From assembly GCA_030645355.1 (NCBI GenBank), contig JAUSNJ010000163.1:1-46303 (forward strand): 46,303 nt of DNA, written 5' to 3'. The stretch is from Rhodoferax sp. Lineage in GTDB: Bacteria > Pseudomonadota > Gammaproteobacteria > Burkholderiales > Burkholderiaceae_C. The translations under genes were made by a program, and so were the position numbers. The notes under the pieces were generated by a model. It saw only the letters and a list, made by a program, of their open reading frames with translations, was not told the DNA's origin and did no database searches. Position 1 is the stretch's first letter; each line of letters begins with the position of its first letter. This document shows, piece after piece, positions 15,949-24,259 of this stretch.

Positions 15949-16182
15949 ATGCATCCGCAAAAAAAATTCCACCTCGTGTTCTCGATGGTGATGGGCGCCA
16001 TGATGATTTTCGTCATGACCTTTGTCATCACGCTGGTCAATGTTGGAATGAGTGAACACTTTGTGCAGTTATGGATTAAGGCCTTTGGCATTGCCTACGT
16101 GGTTGGCGTGCCGGTCATTTTCTTTCTGGCGCCGGTCGCGCGGAAGTTGACCGGCAAGTTGCTGGGTGTCAACCCGGCTTAG
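15949..16182 (+). CDS. DUF2798-family small membrane protein
   Basis: This is a 77-residue protein, MHPQKKFHLVFSMVMGAMM, with two hydrophobic segments (about 9-30 and 45-65) and a basic C-terminus (ARKLTGKLLGVNPA). This matches small DUF2798 proteins of unknown function. AAAGGAAC precedes the ATG. It lies 22 nt after the end of the decayed fusion and 22 nt before the CDF transporter, probably in one transcript. No arsenic-specific feature is visible. Confidence 0.8.
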   Translation: MHPQKKFHLVFSMVMGAMMIFVMTFVITLVNVGMSEHFVQLWIKAFGIAYVVGVPVIFFLAPVARKLTGKLLGVNPA

Positions 16183-16204
16183 TCGCGCACGGAGCATCCG
16201 CGCA

Positions 16205-17125
16205 ATGAGCCTCGAACACGATCACGCGCACGCTTCAGCCGATTTCAACCGCGCGTTTGCCATTGGCATCGTGCTCAACATGGTCTTTGTGGCCATTGAG
16301 GCGTTTTACGGATGGCGGGTGAATTCCCTGGCCTTGCTGGCCGATGCGGGACACAACCTGAGTGACGTGGCGGGTCTGGTGCTGGCCTGGGGCGGTGCGC
16401 TGGCCGTCAAACTGCGGCCCAATGCCCGCCACACCTATGGCTGGAAGCGGGCCACCATACTGGCCGCGTTCGCCAACGCCTTGCTGCTGCTGGTCGCCAT
16501 GGGCGGTCTGGCGTGGGAAGCCATTGGCCGCCTGTTGTCGGGCGACGTGTCGCTGCAGGAGCAGGGCGTGACCATCATGGCCGTCGCCGGTTTTGGCATT
16601 GTGATCAACACCGCCACGGCCCTGCTGTTCATGCGTGGACGCGAGAGCGACCTCAACATTCGCGGCGCCTTTCTGCACATGGCGGGTGATGCGCTGGTGT
16701 CTGCAGGCGTGGTAGTGGCGGGCGCGTTGACACTCTGGATGGGCTGGACCTGGCTGGACCCCGTCACCAGCCTTGCGATTGCGGGTGTCATTCTGCTGGG
16801 AACCTGGGGGCTGTTCAAACAATCGCTGCACCTGCTGTTTGATGGTGTGCCCGCCAGCGTGGACCCGCAAGCGGTGCATGACTGCCTGGCTGCGTTGCCC
16901 GGCGTGGGTCGCGTGCACGACCTGCACATCTGGGCCATGGGCACATCGCAAATAGCGCTGACGGCCCAGTTGGTGATGCCCGATGGCCATGCGGGGGATG
17001 CGTTCTTGAAGGACGCCACCACGCAGATGCACGACCGGTTTGAAATCACGCACGTGACCCTGCAAGTGGTCAGGGTTCCGTTTACCGAAGCCTGCGGCGA
17101 CGTGTTCTCCGATTGCCAGGATTAA
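16205..17125 (+). CDS. Cation diffusion facilitator (CzcD/DmeF-like) metal exporter
   Basis: This is a 306-residue, six-span CDF protein with a short His-rich N-terminus (EHDHAHA). It has both metal-site motifs, LLADAGHNLSDVAGL in helix 2 and FLHMAGDALVSAGVV in helix 5. The cytoplasmic C-terminal domain contains GVGRVHDLHIWAMGTSQIALTAQ. It would export Zn, Co, Cd or similar divalent ions by proton exchange. It shows that the island is not purely an arsenic island. Its stop overlaps the stop of the opposing gene (TTAA at 17122-17125). Confidence 0.92.
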   Translation: MSLEHDHAHASADFNRAFAIGIVLNMVFVAIEAFYGWRVNSLALLADAGHNLSDVAGLVLAWGGALAVKLRPNARHTYGWKRATILAAFANALLLLVAMGGLAWEAIGRLLSGDVSLQEQGVTIMAVAGFGIVINTATALLFMRGRESDLNIRGAFLHMAGDALVSAGVVVAGALTLWMGWTWLDPVTSLAIAGVILLGTWGLFKQSLHLLFDGVPASVDPQAVHDCLAALPGVGRVHDLHIWAMGTSQIALTAQLVMPDGHAGDAFLKDATTQMHDRFEITHVTLQVVRVPFTEACGDVFSDCQD

Positions 17126-17718
17126 CCGCGGCGATCGCCCTGGAACAGCCGTTCCACGTCATCGCGCAGACCGTTCAGTTCATCGCGCAATTGACGGCGT
17201 TCCTGCGGAGTCACGACACCATCCCTCTTGAAGCTGGCTTCGTGGCGGGCAATGGCACGCTCGCGCATTTGCAGCCGGCGCCCGTCGCGGCGGGAGAGGT
17301 GTCCGGTACGCACGCCCTCGTCAATGCGCTGGCTGATGTTGGCCTGGGCGTTGTCGATGCCCGGTGTGTTGTCACGGCCTTGTCCCACCACGTTGCTGTT
17401 GGCCATCATGCGTTCGACCTCGGCACTGAGCCCCTCGAGATCAGCCCTTAAGCGCTGGCGTTCCTGTGGGTTGACATTGCCATTCGATTTCATCTGGATT
17501 TCGCGCATCTCAATATCGCGGTCACGCCGGTAGAGCTCGCGCGCCTCGGACGGCGTGATGTGCCCGGATGCCATGCCCTGCTGGATGCGGGCACTGATGG
17601 CCAGTTGCGTACGGTCAATGGCGGGTGTGTTGGTGCCCTGCGCCATGACCGGGGCTCCGCACAGGCTGATGAACAGGGCTGAGGCCAGCAATGAGCCAGT
17701 AAATAATTTTGATTTCAT
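17122..17718 (-). CDS. Secreted protein with two ~70-residue internal repeats, unknown function
   Basis: This is a 198-residue protein with a clear signal peptide (MKSKLFTGSLLASALFIS, cleavage near VMAQ). The mature part is two tandem copies of a charged helical unit: TPAIDRTQLAISARIQQGMASGHITPSEA... and TPGIDNAQANISQRIDEGVRTGHLSRRDG... Each ends in QERQRLRADLEGLSAEVERMM or QERRQLRDELNGLRDDVERLF. Both are rich in Arg, Glu and Gln and have no cysteines. The layout suggests a periplasmic helical sensor or chaperone-like protein, but I do not recognise the family. It converges on the CDF gene and diverges from arsA. Confidence 0.8.
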   Translation of the reverse strand: MKSKLFTGSLLASALFISLCGAPVMAQGTNTPAIDRTQLAISARIQQGMASGHITPSEARELYRRDRDIEMREIQMKSNGNVNPQERQRLRADLEGLSAEVERMMANSNVVGQGRDNTPGIDNAQANISQRIDEGVRTGHLSRRDGRRLQMRERAIARHEASFKRDGVVTPQERRQLRDELNGLRDDVERLFQGDRRG

Positions 17719-17892
17719 GAGGGTCCCCAAGATGATGTTTGCAATGAGTTGGAATTGTTGACGCCGCCCGCGAAGAGTTCTGTGCGTCCGCACACACTCA
17801 GCACATACGTGCGCTGGACTACGAACTGATCAAGGTGTTTCAGCAAACAGTGCATAGACTGTCAATAGCGCTTGAAAAATTTGGGGATGGGT

Positions 17893-19818
17893 ATGGAAGT
17901 CACTGTTTTGGGAATCGGCTGCGCCAAGTGCAAGAGCACGGTTGCGATGATTGAGCGGGTTGCGGCAACGCCTGCGGTCATGATCGATGGGGTCGTGGTG
18001 CACAGCGGCGGCATACCCGCACATGAAGCGGTCGAAGCCTGGCTCAAGCCTCAGCCCCTGGAGCTCCTGCGGAGCCCCACCCGCCACCTGTTTTTCACCG
18101 GCAAGGGCGGCGTTGGCAAGACGTCTCTCTCAACCGCCGTGGCGCTGCACCTGGCCGATGCGGGCAAGCGGGTCTTGCTGGTCAGTACGGATGCGGCGTC
18201 CAACCTCGATGAAATGTTGGGCATCGTGTTGAAGAACACGCCGGTTCCCGTGCCGGACGCACCCAATCTGTCGGTGCTGAACATTGACCCCGACACCGCC
18301 GCCGAGTCCTACCGCCAGCGGGTCGTGGCCCAGATGGCAGCCGACTCCAGCGATGCCGAACTCTCCACCGTGCGCGAGCAGCTGTCGGGCGCCTGCACCA
18401 CCGAAATTGCGTCCTTCGACGAGTTCGCGTCGCTGTTGTCGGATGCCGACAACTACTACGACCACATCGTGTTTGACACCGCGCCGACAGGGCACACCTT
18501 GCGGCTGCTGAGCCTGCCCAAGGCCTGGAGCGGCTTCCTGGCCGGCAATGACCGGGGTGCGTCCTGTCTGGGGCCGCACTCGGGGCTGAAGATGCAGGAA
18601 GTGCGCTTCAAGGCGGCGCTGGACGCGCTCAGTGACCCCAGCAAGACCACTGTCGTGCTGGTGACACGGCCAGACGCTGGCGCCATCGCCGAGGCTTCGC
18701 GCACGGCGGACGAACTCAACGCTCTGGGGCTGCACAACCAGCGGCTGGTGGTGAATGGTGTTTTTCATGCCAGTGACCGCAGTGACGCCATTGCCGGTGC
18801 CATCGAAACATTGGGCAAGCAGGCACTGGCCGCGATGCCCGGCAACCTGTTGGTTTTGCCGCAAGACCAGGTTCCGCTGCGCGCGTTTGACACGGTGGGC
18901 CTTGCGGCATTGCGTGCCCTGTTGGGTACGGCGCAGGCCGTCGCGGCGACGCCACCGGTAGCGGACCTTCAGACTTTGCGGCAGGGGGCCGGGCTGGACG
19001 CACTGGCCGACGCGTTGGCGCAGGCTGGCAAGGGGCTGATCATGGTCATGGGCAAGGGCGGTGTCGGCAAGACCACCATCGCCGCGGCCTTGGCCATTGG
19101 CCTGGTGCAGCGTGGAATGAGCGTGCATCTGAGCACCACCGATCCCGCCGCGCACTTGGCCGTCACACTGGATGGTGCTGTGGAAGGCTTGCGGGTGGAC
19201 CGCATCGACCCCATCGTGGAGACGCAACGTTATGTAGACAAAATCATGGGCTCCAAAGGCCCGCATCTGGACGCGCAGGAGAAGGCCTTGATGCTCGAAG
19301 ACCTGCGCTCGCCCTGCACCGAAGAGGTAGCGGTGTTCCACGCCTTTTCCAAGGTGGTGAGCGAGGCGCGCAGCGCCTTTGTCGTGCTGGACACGGCGCC
19401 CACGGGCCACTCGCTGTTGCTGATGGATGCTACCGGCGCCTACCACCGCCAGATGGTGCGCGAATTCGAAGGCCACTCCGCGGGGCGCATGGTCACGCCG
19501 CTGATGCGGCTGCAGGACCCTGCCTACACCAGGATCATTGTGGTCACGTTGCCCGAAACCACACCCGTGTCACAAGCCCAGGCATTGCAAGAGGATTTGC
19601 GCCGGGCGCAGATTGAACCGTTTGCCTGGGTGGTTAACAAGAGCGTGCTGGCTGCTGGAACGCATGACCCCTTGCTGGGCGCACGATTGACAGGCGAGCG
19701 CCAGCAGATGCAGCGCATTGCCAATGGCTTGTCGAAACGCGTTTTTGTGGTGCCCTGGCAAGTGCTGCCGCCGATTGGGTTGGCTGCACTGTCTTCGCTG
19801 GTGAAGGCCCCAGCGTAG
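17893..19818 (+). CDS. arsA: ArsA-family ATPase with a shortened CxxC thioredoxin-like N-terminal domain
   Basis: This is a 641-residue protein with two ATPase halves: P-loops at about 70-77 (GKGGVGKT) and 387-395, each with a DTAPTGH signature. The three cysteines that bind As(III) in E. coli ArsA appear kept: Cys168 (SGACTTE), Cys225 (GASCLGP) and Cys475 (SPCTEE). Residues 1-52 are extra. They begin MEVTVLGIGCAKCKSTVAMI (Cys10, Cys13) and continue TPAVMIDGVVVHSGG, as in redox-active disulfide proteins, but about 25 central residues are missing. I prefer the ATG at 17893, after GGGG; 17887 is possible. No arsD is present, so the CxxC segment may serve as a built-in As(III) acceptor. ArsA normally energises ArsB; here Acr3 is the pump. 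Confidence 0.9.
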   Translation: MEVTVLGIGCAKCKSTVAMIERVAATPAVMIDGVVVHSGGIPAHEAVEAWLKPQPLELLRSPTRHLFFTGKGGVGKTSLSTAVALHLADAGKRVLLVSTDAASNLDEMLGIVLKNTPVPVPDAPNLSVLNIDPDTAAESYRQRVVAQMAADSSDAELSTVREQLSGACTTEIASFDEFASLLSDADNYYDHIVFDTAPTGHTLRLLSLPKAWSGFLAGNDRGASCLGPHSGLKMQEVRFKAALDALSDPSKTTVVLVTRPDAGAIAEASRTADELNALGLHNQRLVVNGVFHASDRSDAIAGAIETLGKQALAAMPGNLLVLPQDQVPLRAFDTVGLAALRALLGTAQAVAATPPVADLQTLRQGAGLDALADALAQAGKGLIMVMGKGGVGKTTIAAALAIGLVQRGMSVHLSTTDPAAHLAVTLDGAVEGLRVDRIDPIVETQRYVDKIMGSKGPHLDAQEKALMLEDLRSPCTEEVAVFHAFSKVVSEARSAFVVLDTAPTGHSLLLMDATGAYHRQMVREFEGHSAGRMVTPLMRLQDPAYTRIIVVTLPETTPVSQAQALQEDLRRAQIEPFAWVVNKSVLAAGTHDPLLGARLTGERQQMQRIANGLSKRVFVVPWQVLPPIGLAALSSLVKAPA

Positions 19819-19821
19819 ACC

Positions 19822-22800
19822 CTAAGCGGCCATAGGTGGCAGCGCGCGCCACGCCGGGTCAGGCTGCCAGGACTTGACCCATAGCGGAAATTGGGCGGCG
19901 GGCATGGGCCGTGAAATCACGTAGCCCTGGCCAAAATCGCAGCCCATCTGCATCAGTGCGATCCCGTGGGCAACCGACTCCACGCCCTCGGCAATGACGT
20001 GCTGTTGAAACGCGATGGAAAGCCCCATGATGGCGCGCAAAATGGCCAAGTCGTCCTGGTCGTTGAGCATGTCACGCACAAAGCTCTTGTCGATCTTGAG
20101 CGTCGCCACTGGCAGGCGCTTGACGTATGCCAATGATGAATAGCCGGTGCCGAAGTCGTCCAGCGCAAACTTCACACCCAATTGCAGGCATTCGTGCAAG
20201 GTGTGTGAAACCCGGTTGATGTCCAGCAGCGCGCTGGTCTCCAGCACTTCGAGCTCTACCAGGTCGGGAGCCACACCCGGGTGGGCCGCCAGGATTGCCT
20301 GCAGGCGTTGCACAAAATCATGTTGTTGCAACAGCCGCCCCCCCAAGTTGATGCTGACGGGTACGCGCAGGCCAGCGTCTTGCCAGGTTTGCATTTGCCG
20401 CAGAGCGGTGTGGAGCACCCATTCGTCCAGTTCGACGGCCAGCGCATGGTTTTCAATCACAGGTAAAAATAGCGCGGGCTCCAGTAGACCGCGCTCCGGT
20501 TGCTGCCAACGGATCAGGGCTTCCGCACCGATGACTTGGCCGGTGCGCATATTCACCTTGGGCTGGTAGTACAGCAGCATTTCGCCATCGATCAGCGCAC
20601 GACGGATGTCCTCCAGGCTCTCGTGGTGGTCGCGCACATGGCGGTCATGGGCGGCGTCAAAGAAGTGGTAGCGGTTTTTGCCGGAAATCTTGGCCTGGTA
20701 CATGGCCTGATCGGCCTGGCGCTGCAGCTGGTCGGCGTCCATCTCTTCGTCCTGCGGGAACAGCGTAACCCCCAGGCTGGCCGAGACCTGCAGCGTGACG
20801 GCGTCCAGTTTCACCGGTTCGCTCGCCGCCAGGAGCAGGCGATTGAGCATGGGCATGCTTTCAGTGGCATCCGCCAGATCGACCAGAACGACCACGAACT
20901 CGTCACCGCCAATGCGGGCCAGGGTATCGCCCTCGCGCAGGGCGGCTTTCATGCGGTCAGCCAGCGCCATCAGCAGTTGGTCACCGGCCTCATGCCCGTG
21001 CGCGTCGTTGACCGCCTTGAAACCGTCCAGATCCAGAAACACCACGGCCAGCCGTTGCGCGCGCCGCTGCACCTGCAGCATGGCCTGCTTCAACCGGTCC
21101 GCCAGCAATACGCGGTTGGGCAGATTGGTCAAGGCGTCATAGTGGGCGATGTGTTCCAGCTGCTCTTCGTGCGCCTTGGCGTTGGTGATGTCCGAGAAAA
21201 GGGCAACATAGTGCAGGGGATTCCCCTGGGCATCCCGCACCGTGCTGATGGTGAGCATCTCCGCATAGACCTCACCATCCTTGCGCCGGTTCCAGATCTC
21301 GCCATACCAATGACCCTTCTGAATCAATGATTGCCACATGGCGGCGTAGTGCGTCTTTCCATGCCGGCCCGAGCTGAGGATGCGCGGGTTTTGTCCAATG
21401 ACCTCTTCGCGGCTGTAGCCGGTGATGTTGGTGAACGCCTCGTTGACGTCAATGATGGTTCCATCGGTCCGGGTAATGGTGATGCCTTCACGCGAGTTGT
21501 GAAAGACGCTGGCGGCGAGCTCCAGTTTCTCCTCGTTCAGTTTGTGCACGGTAATGTCGCGGCTGATGCCAAACAGGCCCTCGACCTTGCCGTCAGTGTC
21601 GAACAAAGGCCATTTGCTGGTGCTGACCCAACCTTTTCTTCCTGCCACGTCGAAGTAAGGGTCCACCTGGTTGAGCAGAGGCGTTCCGTCCCGGAAGATT
21701 GGCTGCTCTTCTTCATGGTAAATCCTGGCTGTCTCTGGCGGGAACACCTCCAGGTCGTGCTTGCCAATCATGTCGCGCCAGTGGGCGTGCCCGGTGATGT
21801 TGGCCAGCGGCTGGCTGGCAAAGCGAAAGCGGCTCTTGCGGTCCTTGAAATAGACAAAGTCGCTGGTGTTGTCCAGAAACGAGACAAAGTCGCGGTTGAG
21901 TTCGAGCACCCGCGATTCGTTGCGCTTGCGTTCGGTGATGTCCGCGATCACGCCCACATAGTGCTGCAGGCGGCCACGGCCATCGCAGGAGATGTTGATA
22001 GACAACTCGGCGTCAAAAAGTGTTCCATCCTTTCGGCGGTTGACCATCTGGCCACGCCATCTGCCGGTCGCCACCAATTGGGCCCACAGGCTGGCGTAGA
22101 AAGACTTTTCGTGCAGGCCGGAGGCAAGCAGGCGGGGGTTGCGTCCCAACACCTCAGCCTCGGTATAGCCCGTGATGCGGGTAAACGCAGCATTCACCGA
22201 AATGATGTTGGAGTCGGCATCCGTGATGACGATGGATTCGGAGCTGGCATCAAATACCGTGGCGTTGATCCGCAGCAGGCGCTCGGCCTCGGCGCGCTGC
22301 GCGGCGGCGTCCATCTGGCGGCGATAAAAGGCCGTGGCCAGCATCGCAATCACCAGCAGCGTGGGGACCAGTGTGCCGACAAGGGTCTTGACCTCGGTTC
22401 GCCATCTTTGCAGCGCGTGTTCACGCGACAGGCGCGTAATCACCACGAAAGGGTAAAGCCGGGAGGCCCGAAACGCGGTCAATGTGGTGCCAGCCTCCTG
22501 CGATGGCTGCTCGAAGCTGCCTGATTCCAACTTGTTGAGTTGCAGCTCCCGAATGGTCTGCGCATGGGACGCACCGGCACGGGCGTTCGCGGCGGTGCCC
22601 AGCAGAAGCGTGCCGTCGTACAGCAGCACATCGACCTCACCGTCGCCACTTTCCATGATGTCAGCCAGGTGGCTGACGAAGTAGTCCGGGTTGATCGCTA
22701 TCAGCAGTGTCAGCTTGCGCTCGCCCACTGCCAGCGACCGGGTCACCGGGATGAAACCCTGGGCATCGGCCGCAACCGGGTTCTGCGGGGTGGACGGCTG

Positions 22801-23259
22801 CCCATTGTTGAAGTCGCGGCCAGTCCAGGCTTGGCCGATGCGGAATATTTCCTGTGCTGGCGCGGCAGGCGGCAGGTAGGCCTGCGTTGTGATCGTGATG
22901 CCAACGTTGGCCGGGTTGGAGCTGGCCACAATGCGGCCTGACTCGTCCTGCAACGACAGGGACCGAAAAGACGGGGTCTGGCGCAGCGTGGCGGCAAATG
23001 CGTGCTGCAGCCGCTGCAATTCGGTCGGGCTGGTCCCGGTGGGGGCCATGGTGACCGCGGCCTGCTCGGTCACCAGCAGGCTTTGCGTCAGGAAGTCTTC
23101 AAAACTACGTGTCTGTAGTTCCGCAAGCTGCAGCCCGTTGGCAATGGCCTCGGCGCGCAGCCGCCACAACGAATACGCCGAAAGGGCCAGCGTGCTGAGC
23201 AAAAACAGCGCAAAACCGGCAATAAATGCCCGGCGCAGTTGTCGCCCGCGCGTACTCAT
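19822..23259 (-). CDS. Membrane sensor with PAS, GGDEF and EAL domains
   Basis: This is a 1145-residue protein. The N-terminal helix (about 11-31) and a second at about 290-310 enclose a periplasmic sensor of the Cache kind. Three PAS domains follow (about 335-445, 460-570, 590-700; note SESIVITDADSNIISVNAAF and SREGITITRTDGTIIDVNEAF). Then come a GGDEF domain with intact ARIGGDEFVVVL and an EAL domain with intact GAEALIRW, DDFGTGYSS and AEGVES. Both c-di-GMP synthesis and breakdown are therefore possible. The gene overlaps the upstream binding-protein gene by 4 nt (ATGA), suggesting that the binding protein presents a ligand to this sensor. It ends 3 nt from arsA, converging. Confidence 0.92.
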   Translation of the reverse strand: MSTRGRQLRRAFIAGFALFLLSTLALSAYSLWRLRAEAIANGLQLAELQTRSFEDFLTQSLLVTEQAAVTMAPTGTSPTELQRLQHAFAATLRQTPSFRSLSLQDESGRIVASSNPANVGITITTQAYLPPAAPAQEIFRIGQAWTGRDFNNGQPSTPQNPVAADAQGFIPVTRSLAVGERKLTLLIAINPDYFVSHLADIMESGDGEVDVLLYDGTLLLGTAANARAGASHAQTIRELQLNKLESGSFEQPSQEAGTTLTAFRASRLYPFVVITRLSREHALQRWRTEVKTLVGTLVPTLLVIAMLATAFYRRQMDAAAQRAEAERLLRINATVFDASSESIVITDADSNIISVNAAFTRITGYTEAEVLGRNPRLLASGLHEKSFYASLWAQLVATGRWRGQMVNRRKDGTLFDAELSINISCDGRGRLQHYVGVIADITERKRNESRVLELNRDFVSFLDNTSDFVYFKDRKSRFRFASQPLANITGHAHWRDMIGKHDLEVFPPETARIYHEEEQPIFRDGTPLLNQVDPYFDVAGRKGWVSTSKWPLFDTDGKVEGLFGISRDITVHKLNEEKLELAASVFHNSREGITITRTDGTIIDVNEAFTNITGYSREEVIGQNPRILSSGRHGKTHYAAMWQSLIQKGHWYGEIWNRRKDGEVYAEMLTISTVRDAQGNPLHYVALFSDITNAKAHEEQLEHIAHYDALTNLPNRVLLADRLKQAMLQVQRRAQRLAVVFLDLDGFKAVNDAHGHEAGDQLLMALADRMKAALREGDTLARIGGDEFVVVLVDLADATESMPMLNRLLLAASEPVKLDAVTLQVSASLGVTLFPQDEEMDADQLQRQADQAMYQAKISGKNRYHFFDAAHDRHVRDHHESLEDIRRALIDGEMLLYYQPKVNMRTGQVIGAEALIRWQQPERGLLEPALFLPVIENHALAVELDEWVLHTALRQMQTWQDAGLRVPVSINLGGRLLQQHDFVQRLQAILAAHPGVAPDLVELEVLETSALLDINRVSHTLHECLQLGVKFALDDFGTGYSSLAYVKRLPVATLKIDKSFVRDMLNDQDDLAILRAIMGLSIAFQQHVIAEGVESVAHGIALMQMGCDFGQGYVISRPMPAAQFPLWVKSWQPDPAWRALPPMAA

Positions 23260-24062
23260 GGTGCAACGATGGGCTCAAGCCGGTGGCGCCTGGCAGCGGC
23301 CAACAGGCGGCCGTCCTGTTTGATGGTGCTGACAAACGCGTCCAGGCGTGCGAGCCAGGCCTCGTCACCGGGCTTGACCGCGTAGGCGTAGGGCGTGATG
23401 TGGTAGATGCCGGGTGGCGACACCAGGTGCGCCCAGTCGGCATTGGCCAGAAAACGCTGGCTGTAGGGGTAGTCGGTCATGAACACATCGGCACGCCCGG
23501 ACTGCACCTCCTGCTCCCGGGCAAAGGGCGTGTCCAGCACCAGAAGCTGCGCGGCCTTGAGCTTGTCACGCATGACCGGCTCATGTAGCGTGCCCTTGGC
23601 AACGGCGACCACCGAGTCGGGCTTGTCGATGTCGGCCCAGTCCTTGATGCGGCGGTTGGTCTTGCTGGCAACGGCGTAAATGTCACTGGCCAGGTGGGGC
23701 CGGGTAAAGCGCAGTTTTTCAGAGCGCATGGGGGTAATGCCCACGGCAAACATGGCCACATCGCAACGGTCCTGGGTGACATCGTCTATGAGTTTGGCAA
23801 AGGAGCTGTCGACAAACTGAACCGCTACGCCCAGGTCTTTGCCCAGTTCGTGGGCCAGATCGATATCGATGCCGCTCAACTCCTGGGTTTTGGGATTGCG
23901 GTAGGTGATGCTGTAGTAGTCGGGCCAGATGCAGACGCGCACCGTTTTGTTTGCCTGGACTTGGGCCAGATGGTTACTGGACTTGTCTTGCGCGAGGGAC
24001 GATAGTGGCAAGCATGCGAAGGCGGCGCAGACGGCAAGTTGCCTGATAGTGATGGTGCGCAT
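23256..24062 (-). CDS. Periplasmic solute-binding protein, SBP_bac_3 family
   Basis: This is a 268-residue protein with a signal peptide (VCAAFACLPLSSLAQ). The binding-protein fold shows TVRVCIWPDYYSITYRN, GIDIDLAHELGKDLGV and RCDVAMFAVGITPMRSEKL, typical of polar amino-acid-type receptors. No permease or ATPase is next to it; the following gene on the strand is the PAS/GGDEF/EAL sensor with a 4-nt overlap. This points to a signalling rather than transport role. The ligand cannot be predicted. Confidence 0.88.
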   Translation of the reverse strand: MRTITIRQLAVCAAFACLPLSSLAQDKSSNHLAQVQANKTVRVCIWPDYYSITYRNPKTQELSGIDIDLAHELGKDLGVAVQFVDSSFAKLIDDVTQDRCDVAMFAVGITPMRSEKLRFTRPHLASDIYAVASKTNRRIKDWADIDKPDSVVAVAKGTLHEPVMRDKLKAAQLLVLDTPFAREQEVQSGRADVFMTDYPYSQRFLANADWAHLVSPPGIYHITPYAYAVKPGDEAWLARLDAFVSTIKQDGRLLAAARRHRLEPIVAP

Positions 24063-24150
24063 GTCCCCCCCAATCGCTCAAAAAAATAGGTCCCATTGTC
24101 CGACCTAACATCCCGATTGGCCGTCGGGCCCGTCAAGGATACGGCCAAGA

Positions 24151-24164
24151 TTGATATAGATCAA
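24151..24164. promoter_or_regulatory. FNR/Anr-type box
   Basis: TTGATATAGATCAA matches the FNR consensus TTGAT-N4-ATCAA exactly. It lies in the divergent gap between the binding-protein gene (start 24062) and the EAL gene (start about 24260). Being palindromic, it could serve either side. The centre is about 100 nt from both start codons. Oxygen control of this c-di-GMP block is inferred. The rest of the 197-nt gap shows no other clear element. Confidence 0.75.
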
Positions 24165-24259
24165 TATTAGATTGTGGGGCACCCCATGCACCAGGGTCTG
24201 AGCCGACTTTGTTCACCGGTGGACGGTTGGGTTTGCAAGCCGGCGGCCGGGTACCTGTA

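Noticed and set aside
17760..17892. An open stretch upstream of arsA reading AREEFCASAHTQHIRALDYE
   Set aside because: It has no start codon, follows a TGA, runs into the arsA start in another frame and matches nothing I recognise. A remnant gene is possible but not supported.
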